A stretch of 64,000 bases of DNA, taken from the NCBI GenBank assembly GCA_007644065.1, contig VJWN01000014.1, forward strand, positions 1,116,001-1,180,000, written 5' to 3'. Positions 25,683 to 36,219 of this stretch are shown in pieces. The stretch comes from Margaritispora aquatica. Lineage: Eukaryota > Ascomycota > Leotiomycetes > Helotiales > Discinellaceae. Every line of letters begins with the position of its first letter. Positions within the stretch are counted from its first letter, which is position 1. Under the pieces are notes generated by a model. It was not told the origin of the DNA. It was given only the letters and a program-made list of their open reading frames with translations, and made no database searches. Made by a program: the position numbers and the translations under genes.

Positions 25683-26849
25683 ATGGTATCCTTCCGTCCT
25701 TGCCCAATTCAGAGCCAGCCGACTACTCAGACTCATATCTCACGGTTTCCGCCACCGTATAAAGGACACACTTCTAAGACATATGATTCCGCTTGTTACT
25801 TAGTCGACGGTAAGGGGAGAGAAGGTCGGCGACAACTACGGCTGTGTGAGAGCAAGGTGCATGTTACTATTCTCGAGGGCGAGGTGAGGACTCTGGTTAG
25901 CCAGAGGTTCGTTTATGAGGAGGGGGAGGGGGAGGAGAAGCAAAAGGAAGAGCAAGAAGAGAGGAGGGTGGATAAGGCACTGGCTGGGGATAAGGAAAAT
26001 GGGGAGGAGGAAGGGATGGGGTGTGTCTATGAGTTCCCACTACTCGGCGAGGGTGTTAGGTGCAATGATGTAAAGTTCGACTGGAATATTGAACCAACAT
26101 CTTCAGCCGAGGAGATCAATGTCAAAATCGCCAAAAACAAAAATCTCAACAACCTTTCCGCTCAAGATCCAAACTCAGATGTATTTATCGCACATCTCGG
26201 CCCCGTCTCAGCAGGCGCCACCATTTCCACAAACCTCACCTTCACCAGTATACTGCAAGTGGCCTTCTCCTCAGACGGTACCAGACATATCCAATTCAGC
26301 GTCCCGCCTGCGAGTATAGTCTTCCCTCGAGCTCCCGCGAGCTTGGATCAGGAGGAACATAGAGTCGTCACGCTCGACATAGACCTCCCAGCTTCTGTTG
26401 TTATCACGAAAGTCGAATCGCCCTCGCATGAGATAATTGTTGTTATGGGGAGGCTCGCGATTGGTGAGGAGACTGGACTTGTTGTTGACGCTGGCGATGG
26501 TGGTCTGAAAAGAGAGGAGCTTGGAAATAGAGCAACTGTTACGGTCGCGTCGGGACTGGGGGATGGGGTGTTGGCGAGATATTATTTCGTGCTGCTTGCT
26601 CAGGTCTTGGATCCTGAGGAATTGCTGGTTGGAAGACCGGTTGCTTCTCGCGCAACACTACGCCCAATCCCTGCCCCGCGATTTACTGGAACAGGAGGAG
26701 GAGGAGGAGGAGGAGGAGAAGAAGGAGTTTACCCTCCGCGATCCATTCCTCCGCAATTCCTTCCCCCTTCTTCCGGGAGAGGGAGCAAGGAGTCCGTCGA
26801 TATATCGGCAAGATCCAGTGACTCGAAGACTGGTCGGAGCGTCGAGTGA
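25683..26849 (+). CDS. VIT-domain protein lacking a VWA domain (possibly truncated)
   Basis: Single reading frame of 388 residues from the ATG at 25683. It contains a diverged VIT (vault/inter-alpha-trypsin) domain: SKVHVTILEGEVRTLVSQRF, CVYEFPLLGEGV, then SDVFIAHLGPVSAGATI, a hallmark of the domain's second half, and KVESPSHEIIVVMG. In fungal proteins of this class a von Willebrand A domain with DxSGS normally follows. Here the frame instead runs into eight Gly residues coded by a GGA microsatellite and ends in a Ser/Pro-rich tail. An acidic low-complexity insert (EEGEGEEKQKEEQEERR) also interrupts the VIT domain. It directly follows an AT-rich block. It may be a domain-only derivative or a gene that has lost its 3' half. 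Confidence 0.6.
   Translation: MVSFRPCPIQSQPTTQTHISRFPPPYKGHTSKTYDSACYLVDGKGREGRRQLRLCESKVHVTILEGEVRTLVSQRFVYEEGEGEEKQKEEQEERRVDKALAGDKENGEEEGMGCVYEFPLLGEGVRCNDVKFDWNIEPTSSAEEINVKIAKNKNLNNLSAQDPNSDVFIAHLGPVSAGATISTNLTFTSILQVAFSSDGTRHIQFSVPPASIVFPRAPASLDQEEHRVVTLDIDLPASVVITKVESPSHEIIVVMGRLAIGEETGLVVDAGDGGLKREELGNRATVTVASGLGDGVLARYYFVLLAQVLDPEELLVGRPVASRATLRPIPAPRFTGTGGGGGGGGEEGVYPPRSIPPQFLPPSSGRGSKESVDISARSSDSKTGRSVE
26692..26719. repeat. GGA trinucleotide microsatellite
   Basis: About nine GGA units inside the VIT-protein frame coding for a Gly run. Length changes in whole units keep the frame, but any single-base slip would change the tail of the protein. Confidence 0.85.
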
Positions 26850-27009
26850 GATGTTTCCGGATCCTTGTACGACAGGGACAGATGGCAAGAGGGTTTTGGG
26901 GGTTTGATTTTGGTTGCTGGGAATGAGAGAGAGAAGGTTGAGAAATAATGAAATAAGGTGCTGAAAATTAAGACTTGAGATATATCTCACAAGGACGATA
27001 GATATTGGA

Positions 27010-27541
27010 TAGAGTACGACGACCACGACGGCAGTGGTGGTGGCGACGCCGACTGTGGCGTGTAAGTTCTGGGATGAGGGATGGGGGTGGACGTTTGAGG
27101 TTTATGGAATCGAGTATTGGGCTACGGATGGAGGGGATGAGTTGCATACGTAGGAGAAGAGATGTGGTGCGCTGACGGGGTGGGAGTGGACGGTGGATAG
27201 TACGGGGACGTATGTCTATTTCAACCTCCCGTTTTTTTATTGCGGATGGGTGTGTTGAGCGCGCGGTGGTCTCGGCTGCTGGACCCAAGATCTTGTGTGT
27301 TGGGCAGGGCTTGGCGAAAACGGAGGGAGGGGCGGGGGAAGGGGCAGCGCCGACATATTCAGATAAGGAGAGGGCGGCGTTGAAGGAGACGTAGAAGAAT
27401 GCGACGGTGTATCGGATGTATCAGGGGATGGATTGGACGGGGTTGAATGAAACGGCGGCGGTGAAGGGGAATGAGACTAAGACTAAGACGGCGAAGATAG
27501 TATATGTTTATGTGTATGTTAAGCCGGAGGGTGAGTCTTGA
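27010..27541 (+). pseudogene. Decayed gene for a fungal protein, with TAG nonsense codons and a poly-T frameshift
   Basis: A protein-like reading can be followed across two frames. Frame one has CKFWDEGWGWTFEVYG and later GALTGWEWTVDSTGTYVYF up to a run of seven T at 27232-27238. Past that run the sense continues in another frame with DGCVERAVVSAAGPKI and ends around 27541. In-frame TAG codons lie at 27010-27012, 27151-27153 and 27392-27394. CAG at each would restore an open frame, matching C-to-T change in CpA context. The WEW..NLP..CVERA pattern looks to me like a family of uncharacterised fungal (probably secreted) proteins, from memory and unverified. The start of the gene is not visible. 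Confidence 0.55.
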
Positions 27542-28004
27542 AAGAGAGGACGGGTGTAGAAAAGGAGGATAGATGGATAAGCTTAATTATAGTCCTGAAG
27601 ACTGCATTCAGTCCCACGAAACATTGGCAGCTTTGAAACTCTCGACACTTCTATTGCATTGACCTTAATTTGTCCCTCACCCTCGCTCCTCGTGCTAATA
27701 AGTAACCAAGCTTTGCCGCTATGACTTGGTATCGCATAGCTCCCGCTCTTAGACCTAACTTACTCACTGAACCTAACGAATTAAACGTTTTGACCCAGCC
27801 AAGTCTCAGCCCTTCCCGTCGTGGAACGAACCAATCGCAGGACTTCCGAGCAAAGGGATCAGTGTTGCCGTGGTATTTCAGCCATGTCGAATTTAATGTC
27901 TCACGCCAGGTCTTCTGTGCTGAATCATGCTAGATAGGGCGTATAAGGATCACAAATATCCAAACTTGACCCTCAATCCATCACTCTCCTATCCAACCTG
28001 CACA
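27542..28004. other. Intergenic, promoter side of CFEM gene
   Basis: No supported gene. An ATG-started frame at 27721 of 70 codons has no motif and probably belongs to spacer. Confidence 0.35.
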
Positions 28005-28646
28005 ATGCGAAAATCCGTTTTATTTTCCCTCCTACTCACCACTGTGGTTGCTCAAACACCCGCTCAGTTGGCAGCTCAAATCCCAGCATGCGTCGTACGT
28101 CTTCTTATTTCTCATTATTTTCCCTATGCCATGCATCGTAACCTCTCCGTACTCGTGAACACAATCACTAACCAATTTGGTTTCAATATCAGCTCCCATG
28201 CGATGAAGTAGCCATTGCAGCAGTCGGCTGCTCAGAAACGGACTATGCATGCCATTGTGCCCGCAGCGCCCAAATCGCCCCTCTAGCGAGACCATGTCTG
28301 CAATCGAGCTCGAATTGTACTGCTGCTGAGCTGCAAAGTATGTCTGACTATCCGTTCTCTTTCATAAACTCCTCTGTTGGATTTCATTTTGCAAACTTCA
28401 AGGAAGATTGACTGATCTTGTAAAATAGCCTTCGCAACTTTGGTTGCTCAGATTTGCGTGGCTGTGAACGCTACCACTCCTGCAAATACGACAGTCTCTG
28501 TGCCAAGTATTACTTCGACGCCATTTCCCACTGGATCAGCTTCTATCTTGCCGTTTCCGTATCGGGGAAGTAGCTCTAAAACTAAGTTGGGCAATGGAGC
28601 GGCTCTGATTGTTGGTTCTCTGGCACTTTTGCGGTGTTTCTTGTGA
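28005..28646 (+). CDS. CFEM-domain GPI-anchored cell surface protein
   Basis: Three exons: 28005-28094, 28193-28337, 28429-28646, giving 150 residues. A signal peptide (MRKSVLFSLLLTTVVA) is followed directly by a CFEM domain with all eight cysteines in the usual order: PACVLPC, VGC, ETDYACHC, RPC, SNC and QIC. The Asp of ETDYACHC sits where heme-binding CFEM proteins have their iron ligand (known for Candida members). After a Thr/Ser-rich spacer, the SSSKTKLGNG region and a hydrophobic tail (AALIVGSLALLRCFL) form a GPI attachment signal. Likely on the outer plasma membrane or wall; roles in iron or heme uptake or host contact are possible. Confidence 0.92.
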
Positions 28647-29948
28647 TACTTTTTGTGGGGATGTTAACTTGAAGAGTGTCGAGAAGAGATACTTAGAAGA
28701 AATGAAGTGATGAGGATTTGATCTGAATTGACCTTATCGGGGATTTCATACCCATAATTTACGGCTTGCAGTGCTCGTTTTTGTGCTTCTTTAGTGAGTT
28801 GAACGTGGGCTACCCCGTAGTTAGCGCAGAGAGGTCGTGAGAAAATAAGATAGCATACAATATACGTATCTACAAGCTTGCAAGGTAAGAGAAATCACAC
28901 CAGAAAACATTCTTGGTCATCTCAAAATCTCGGTTATTATTGTCAAATCTTATCAAATCTTTAGATGTCTTGCGGCAATTGTCCCTTTTTGTATTCCACA
29001 GTAAATGTATCTATTGATATAAAATCTTCATGGATATTTCCATTTTTATGTTACAAAATTGCGTATTTTCTGCTCAATCGCCTACAGGATATGTGAAAGA
29101 TGGAAGCTGGCTAAATTATTCCCAGGCCCAGAAGGAAATGGTATCTTCGACATAGAACGAACTAGAATGGAAATATTCCCAATAACAATACCTGTAATAC
29201 CATTTTTAACCTGCAACTTACCAAGATTTCTATCATCTAGTTCAAATGGCTCTCATCTAGACTGCCACAATTATCTTAGTAGTTGAACACAACATTCTTT
29301 TCCTTCTTCACAGATTTGGTTAGTGAGCGCGCCGCTTCTACTCAGGTGTTAATCACCCTCTCCTGACCTAGCTCACCCAACTTGCGTCAGCAATCTGAGC
29401 AATCTGAGCAACTTGAGCAGCCTTTGACACTTCTCTCTCACGTGTTTGATCTCGAATCAGGTTAGATATAGACCGGAATATTTCCAATCTCTCTTTTAAG
29501 ACAATACTACATATTCAATTTTACTTTCTTTTTGTTTGGTTTGTACTCTACTGTCACCATTGCATGATTTTCCACGATACCAAAATGCCAATAAACAGGA
29601 TGCCTTTTCCCTGTTATTTGAAGGAAGATTATCCACGAATCAGAGAGATATAGACTCCAGCGAAACGTGGGTGCTTCTCTCGCCTGCATGGATGGACGTT
29701 CGCCAGCAAGATTACTGAGTTCTAAAAGGAGGGAATGTGTATTTCTATCCATTCGCATATTCGGCAATTTAACGCTAGCATAGAAATGAACAAATCTCGT
29801 AATTTTAGCGAATCAAACATTACATGAAAGGAATTTCATGAATGGGAGAATATGATGCTATTTTCAACGAAGCAAATTAAAGGTCTCCACTTCTTTCGGA
29901 AGTGATGGTAAAGACGTTTGGAATACCGTTTCGTATTTTTTCCCTTCA
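28647..29948. other. Gene-poor intergenic stretch
   Basis: About 1.3 kb, AT-rich in 28830-29290. No reading frame carries a signature. Short 10-bp tandem units (caatctgagc) occur at 29391-29420. Confidence 0.4.
29391..29420. repeat. Short imperfect 10-bp tandem repeat
   Basis: Three adjacent units, CAATCTGAGC, AATCTGAGCA and ACTTGAGCAG, differing by one or two bases. Intergenic, function unknown. Confidence 0.6.
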
Positions 29949-30561
29949 CTACTTCTTCCCGAAGGAGATACCCTGCTGTTGTGGAGGTTTCACGAAATAC
30001 CACATCATGGTATAATTCTCAGTGCTCTTTTTAACTTCCACATGAACATTAAAACCATCGTCAATCCATTGGAAGCACTTGGGAGTAATCACCCCCCTTT
30101 CTGAATCCTTATCCATCTTGAAAACAACACAATGCCCTGATTTCTCACCGCTGTAGCACATGGCACCGTACTCGGGAAATTTTGCATCCTTGTGTGCACC
30201 TTTCTCAAAACTGTAGCCTTGGCCTTGTACCCAGTAGTACACGTCGTAATTCATCTTTCCATGCACAGCCTTTAGTAGCGCCTCGATCTCATCAGGATAA
30301 GCACCGGCAGGATTTGTCGGTTGTTTACACCCAGTTTGTTTGACCAGTTCGTTGACGTCTGGAAGGTTGAGAAGCCATGCTGTTGTGACCCACACACAAT
30401 TATTGGTCCGCTTTTCTGGGTTGAATTTTGATGTGATCTTGGGATCAGTGTATTGTTGTTGAGGATCCTTGAAAAGTCATTATTATATAAACTAGATGAA
30501 AGGGTAGTGTATGACTTACAGGGCCAATGTCGATCGCAACGTGGTCCTGTTTGCGTTCCAT
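29949..30561 (-). CDS. Small orphan protein with possible papain-like Cys-His-Asp pattern
   Basis: Two exons on the minus strand, 30520-30561 (14 codons) and 29949-30467, joined across a 52-nt GT..AG intron; 186 residues. No signal peptide or membrane segment. Conserved-looking spots are NNCVWVTTAW (Cys at the start of a helix), GHCVVFK (His beginning a strand) and CFQWIDDG (Asp further on). The order Cys, His, Asp with about 100 and 25 residues between resembles papain-like/C39-like folds, which include peptidases, deamidases and secreted or conflict-system effectors. This is pattern recognition only. The gene lies alone in a 3-kb gene-poor area between AT-rich blocks. Confidence 0.65.
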
Positions 30562-33500
30562 TTTACTAATATTTGGAGTTTGGGAGAATAGAAATTGCAC
30601 TGATAACTAGATCGAAAACGTTGATGTGAAAAATTGCGAGTTCGGATTTTAGAAAGCTTGTGGGTTTTGGAGGACGTTTTAACGCCATTTATCAGACAGT
30701 TCAAGAAAAGAGGCTGGATAATGTTTTAAGCGGCCACACAAGACATATGCCAACCATTAGCTTCCACGTACCAAGTGTATCAAAAAAGAAGAGCTCATAT
30801 GAAGGAATCAAGTTGGCGTTTACCTTCGGGCCAACCTTAATTGTGAGCGGAAAAGCGGTGGAGGATCTACAACCTGAGTTCGCTAAAGGAGTGTAATGGC
30901 TGGCTGAATCGGCAACCCCGCAAACGCTTGGACAACCAAGGGTAAGCTATGATTTGCAAAAGCTTCAGTTGAAATATCGTGACCATAATTGCTTTTAGCT
31001 GATATTTTAACAACAGCTGTAGTCCGAATGGACGCCCATTACTTGTACGAGTAAGATCCTGATGAAAGTGGCGCTGTGGGGTTTAGCCTCCGCTTTACAG
31101 CTTTGACATTCTCTGAATATTCTAATCTCAAACGGGATTTTCAAGTCTCAGTCTATATCGTCTAAACTGATCGAAGAGATTGACATGATGCATGTGTATT
31201 TGCTTAGCTTATTTGTCTTGCCAATATTCTCCTCCCTTATAAAAGCATTTAAAAAAAGTAATTTCGTGCACTAATCTAAAATTCACATGCATGTATAATG
31301 GTCTTGGTAATGTTTGTTGTAAATAATTTCAGCATCTCAATCATTCAATTGTTAGAGTAACCAGCAGTAACTCTTTATCTCCAAGGTCGCATTGGCTAAG
31401 CTGGCATTCTTGGCGAGAAATGTGTCATGTGAACTTTGCAACGATAGTACACCCACTAAGAATTAATGATGTGCGGGTTTCCTTCCTAGAAAAGCTTCAG
31501 CGGCATGTTGCCTCTTTCACTGAAACTTGGCGTGCTGAGAAGCGGCTGAATTTCGCCTCAGAATTGCGGTGAGTGTCCATATTTAGAATGTGGTAGGTAG
31601 CCGAATTTCTTTTGCTGGAAGGTAAATATGACTTGTGACATACTATACTTACAAAGCCACAAGTCAATAAGGTCAATTCATGTATTGGATTATTTCTTTT
31701 GGTCCAGTTGTTGAGGTAACTTAGCTAGGGTGGTTGTGTGCAATCAATAATGGTTTGACTTGTAGTCATAGCCAGATAACATAGCCCTCTCTATTTTGAG
31801 ACACTGGTCGAGATTTCCATCCATAATCCCACTAAGGCGTCTTCACCGATAATATGCAATCTATGAAATGGAAAATTCCTGTACGAAACCAACTTTGAGA
31901 GGAGATAAGGACAAAGCCAAGAGGTTATTTTGATGCAAGCAACTTCAGCTAGACTGAAGAAACTGGAGGTTTTTGATGAATACATGGGCAAAACTTCTCT
32001 TTGAATAATCCAATTCTTTGCTTCGAGAAAAAGCATAAGATGTCGGCTGAATGTTCCCTTGAGGTGAGTCAGATTGCATTGGATTATCTGCTTGATAAAG
32101 TTAGCTAACTGTCTTTAGATTTCACCCGACCCGATGAAAGAGTCCTATGAATGAGATCCATGTCCATTGAATTGTTCCTGGGATGAAGGGCTTTGCTATT
32201 GCTCGGAGCAACTAGGAGCAGCTTATCTGCCCGGCCTTTGTTGCATTAAAAGACCCCGAAACACAAGTTGAGAGCACTAAAATCTCTATGGAAGAACTTC
32301 AGTTGGCAAAACTCTGGATGTTCCCAGGATGGCATGCACCAAAGCTCCTGTCTGAGGCCCAGCCTACTGGGACAGTTATTCAACGAGAATGATGTGATGA
32401 GTCAGGCTCCGACTATATTCGATTGCGGATGGGATCTCGTAGGCCAACAGGTTGTTGGCTCTTTGGCAGAGTGCTTGATCGCAAATACGGGTCGGATAAT
32501 ACCTGCTCTCGTGGACTACACAACCCAATACCAGACTGAAGGTATCGGGTTCAACAATAACCGCACCTCCGGATCCAGAATTGTTTTGTATCAAGAACGT
32601 CCTTTATCTCTACTATCTTTCAAAACGAATCGTGCAAAATTCAGGAAACGATATTGAGTGAGCCGCTACAACTGCATCGACCTTTGGTAAGAATAGCAAA
32701 CCTACCAACTCTAAATTGGCCTTTATCGAATAATGCCGTCTAATCCTAAGAGGTATCTATCAACTCAAGTTAATACCAGCGGTGTTACTTCTACCTATAA
32801 ACAAGTCTTGGATGATACTATCAAGATAAACCAAATTTTTTATACCGCCGCTGAGTAGCACTGACAAACAATGGCTTGTTGGCGAGATCAATACTGCTGC
32901 TAAGGGCATAGAGTCAAACATCAGCAGAAATCTTCCGAAAATTCCAAATAAATGAAACGAATTGGTTGTTCACTGGCAAGCATCATTTGATAGCCTATAT
33001 ATGGACTCAATTTCCTTAAGCATCTAGGTAGAAAATCTGCCCTATAACCTGGCGAGTTCACTAAGTAGGACACAAAGCATATTTTTACCCTGTTACTGAT
33101 ATTTTATAGATCGAAACATGGAAGAATCATAGCCTGCAAGCTGTAAGACTCAATGCACAAGCTATCTATGCAAGCTTAGGCCGTCCTCAGCCACACTTAG
33201 TGAGGCTAGAGACAACCGTAGAGGCGCTGGAAACTACCGAAGCAGCCTTGTATGCCTTCCAATTATCTTCTCGCAATTCCATGTCCCCAGACTAGGGACA
33301 TTGAAATATGTTCCAACTGAGGCAAGGTAAGGTATGTAGATAGTAAGTTTCGCTAGATTCGTGAAAGTGACGTAGTAACAGTAAGGCTGTGCAAAGTCTC
33401 TCTCGGTGTCATAAGGGCTAGATCCATAAGATAGTCACTCTGCCTGAGTTTTATTCCCGTCTATATTTTACCGTATTTAGATAAAAAGTGGCTTTTCAGC

Positions 33501-33789
33501 TTTTCAACAAGACTTTCAGCTGCATCCACGTGTGTTAGTTGGCGGCGCCTAATACGGTGCCTCGCTCAGCCCATTTTGTCCCCAATGGGTTCGCAGTGGT
33601 AGCCTTGAACCCTATTTTTCGGTTTTCAATTATATCTTCTTTATTCTACCAGTATTATGATCTCCATTGCTACCTTAATATTATTTTATCATCCTATCCA
33701 TAAGTAGAAAGTATTTGATACACCAAGCGATACCTAAACTATAAGGTAATACTACCTATAGTCCAGGAAAGCATTCTTGGCGCTATAAA
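30562..33789. other. 3.2-kb gene-poor stretch with decayed coding-like fragments
   Basis: No intact gene is supported. Two coding-like fragments remain: an ATG-started 41-codon frame at 32733-32858, and in another frame a stretch from about 32850 to 32955 (containing KQWLVGEINTAAKGIESN). A 130-codon open frame at 32268-32657 lacks an ATG start and any motif. The sequence just before 33790 is AT-rich. Confidence 0.4.
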
Positions 33790-35398
33790 ATGGACGTGCT
33801 CGCATCGGCCATCAGTTTCGTTTACGCATCACTTTCACTATCGCACGAGCCCTCCAAGCTTTATGATACTACCAAGTCTTGGAAACCACTTCTCACAGCG
33901 GGACAGAATTTTCTGGAAATTGTAGATATTCCATTTTCCCCTGGAGAACCTGCGAGTCTGCTTCTGAAGCTTACCGATGTCGATAAGGTAGATGATGCCT
34001 TGAGAAACTTGCCAGCACAAGCAAGGCATACTATTCGTGTGTACTTCCTGGAGAATCTTGGTATCCATGGTGAACGATCACCTCTTGCAACACCTGCTTT
34101 CGCAGGCGCCCCTGCTATGATATCTCAGTGGGGCCTGTCCTCGAAAGAATTGCGCTGGGAAACGTGCTCTTATAGACTTTCACTCACGCCGACACTGAGA
34201 GCAGCCTCGAGGGATGATGCTGGACGCCCTTACATCGATTCTATATCGATTGCCGCTGGGACTATTAGACGAACACTAAGATGTATGATGGTTCCAATTG
34301 ACGATGGACGAATTATATGTGAGTGTCCTTATCCCAAATGATATTTATACGTTCTGATAGTTAGTCCATATTGATGCCAAGTCAATGATCCAGGAATTGG
34401 ACTTACTTTTTGACGAAGGACACCTCAAAGGACATCTGACTGAAAGGCCTTCTTCAGAAGCTGCCTATGCTTACCACGACGCGTTCTGTGAAAGTCTGCG
34501 GAGCCCAATTGAAGCATACTCGGCTCTAGGCGCGCAAGTTACGCCCGTGTTAGGCCTAAAGCAACTATTCTTGCTTCGTTATAACCATGCTCTGATGGAA
34601 GAATATTATCACTTGGTGTATGATCTCCAAGCCAAGTATGCAAAGAGAAAGGAAGGCCTATCAGACCCACGCAGGGTGAAGCTGACAATTGCTATGCTGG
34701 CTGAAATCACAAGGGATACCTGCTTTTACGAAGAGGTGAACGAGAGAGTCACTGAATTAGCCGGAGCGGTTGATGCCTTGGTCGAGACGATGAAATTACA
34801 CCTTGTAGATGCCGCCAACTATCGAGATTTCCAAATTCTCGCCATAGAGCTCCAATATACCTGCACAGACCTGATAAGGACGATGACCACGCTATTAAAC
34901 ACACTGGAAAGCCACCTGAGGCTGTTTGAACTCTCTCGAGGCATACACGAAGCCCAGAGCGTCCGTTTACTGAGTATTCTAGCGAGCATATTTTTACCCC
35001 TTTCTCTTGCTTCTGGGTTGCTCAGTATGCAAACCCGGTTCTCTGCTCTGCATTATCTGCTGTATGACTTTTTCGGTGTTCTTGTATTACTCGGGACAAT
35101 TGTTGCAGTAATCCTCAGTGCGCTGAGATTCTATCTATGGTGGAAAGGGCTCTTGACACAATTAGATCGAAACCGGGTGTTCAGACGACATATCAGGCCG
35201 AACGCCAGAATTGCATTTCTCTGCTTTCTTATCCTTGGATGGGGGCTCTTACTTTCCTCATTTCTCGTTGGCATGATCAAGGATGTCGGGCTGGGATTGA
35301 AGATCCTTGGCTATGGAGTTTCCGCAGCTGTGGCAACTGGTCTGCTCGCTCTACTGTTCCTTGCAGCTATTGCCTTGTCTTTTTGGGCAATCTGGTAA
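33790..35398 (+). CDS. CorA-like membrane protein (fungal type), variant 1
   Basis: Two exons, 33790-34318 and 34365-35398; the 46-nt intron ends at TTAG and its removal gives RIIFHIDAKSMIQELDLLF in frame. 520 residues. The long soluble N-terminus is followed by a helical region and the CorA-type end: SVRLLSILASIFLPLSLASGLLSMQ forms the first membrane helix, but the GMN motif of true CorA channels is replaced by LSMQ. At least three more hydrophobic helices follow (about residues 395-420, 455-480, 490-520). Magnesium transport is the family annotation; without GMN it should not be assumed. A second CorA-like gene is transcribed towards it 0.8 kb away. Confidence 0.8.
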
Positions 35399-36219
35399 GA
35401 GGTGCCGAGAGGAATGAACTCAAGTAGGAAATAGAGTTTCTGACTGGCTGGCTTATCCATCCTTTAAGACTTAATGTACCATTTTTATTGATGCCATTTA
35501 TGCTATCAATGCACTATTGAAGCGCGTCTGTTGTCATAACTGATGTCTCGTATATTTCTACAATTTTTATAGTGGTGCCGCAATTAGTCCCATTTGCATT
35601 GCAGAGATCGTCTCTCAGAGATGAAAAGGGTGGAGTCACCTTGCACAGAGGTAGTTGAAAAAGATAGGTAGGATTGAAGAGTTTGAAGAGCTTATACAGG
35701 AGCAGAGAGCTCTATATAAACAATTTACTAAGCGTCTATAGCGCTTGACAGCATATAACAGCATTAATAATAAGGAATACAGTAAGATTAAGGAGAGTAA
35801 TACAATAACCGAGTACCATATGTAACATCACATGATCTACAACTGACAGGTTCTGTATAATGTGAAATAAGCGAGGTATGTGATGCTCTTCAAGTACTTT
35901 CCACCTTATTACCTATGGTCTACCTATAGCCTGACTTGTACTGTATTTTATTTAACAATGATTAAGAGAAGCAATTCCGTTTTCAATTCCGTATGCAATC
36001 TCGTTTTCTCATTTTCATTCACATACCATACTTCTCCTCACTCCTCAATCAACTTGCAGCAACTACTCGCTCCTATGAACGCGCCCATGGGAGCATTTAC
36101 GAGCCATAAACAATCTCTATTAATGAAAAAAACCGTATTTCTCTCGTCATCGAAGTAATGAGGTAGTATTGGCCAACTGCTAATAGATGTGGGAGGCAAA
36201 ATCTATGAGCAAGGCTATC
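35399..36219. other. Intergenic between convergent CorA-like genes
   Basis: Spacer of about 820 bases holding both 3' ends. It includes a decayed coding-like stretch at 35655-35826. The 92-codon frame at 35880 lacks an ATG and is not called. Confidence 0.4.
35655..35826 (+). pseudogene. Relic coding fragment, possibly from a transposable element
   Basis: Reads EEFEELIQEQRALYKQFTKR, then a single TAG, then RLTAYNSINNKEYSKIKESN and a stop. Replacing TAG by CAG would make one frame of about 55 codons. The Lys/Glu/Gln-rich helical look recalls structural or DNA-binding parts of fungal transposable elements, but no diagnostic motif is present. Confidence 0.3.

Noticed and set aside
32268..32657. 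130-codon open frame on the plus strand
   Set aside because: It begins with TTG, has no ATG in a sensible position and no family signature.
35880..36158. Hydrophobic plus-strand frame of 92 codons
   Set aside because: No ATG start at its opening; AT-rich spacer commonly yields Phe/Tyr/Ser-rich frames like this.
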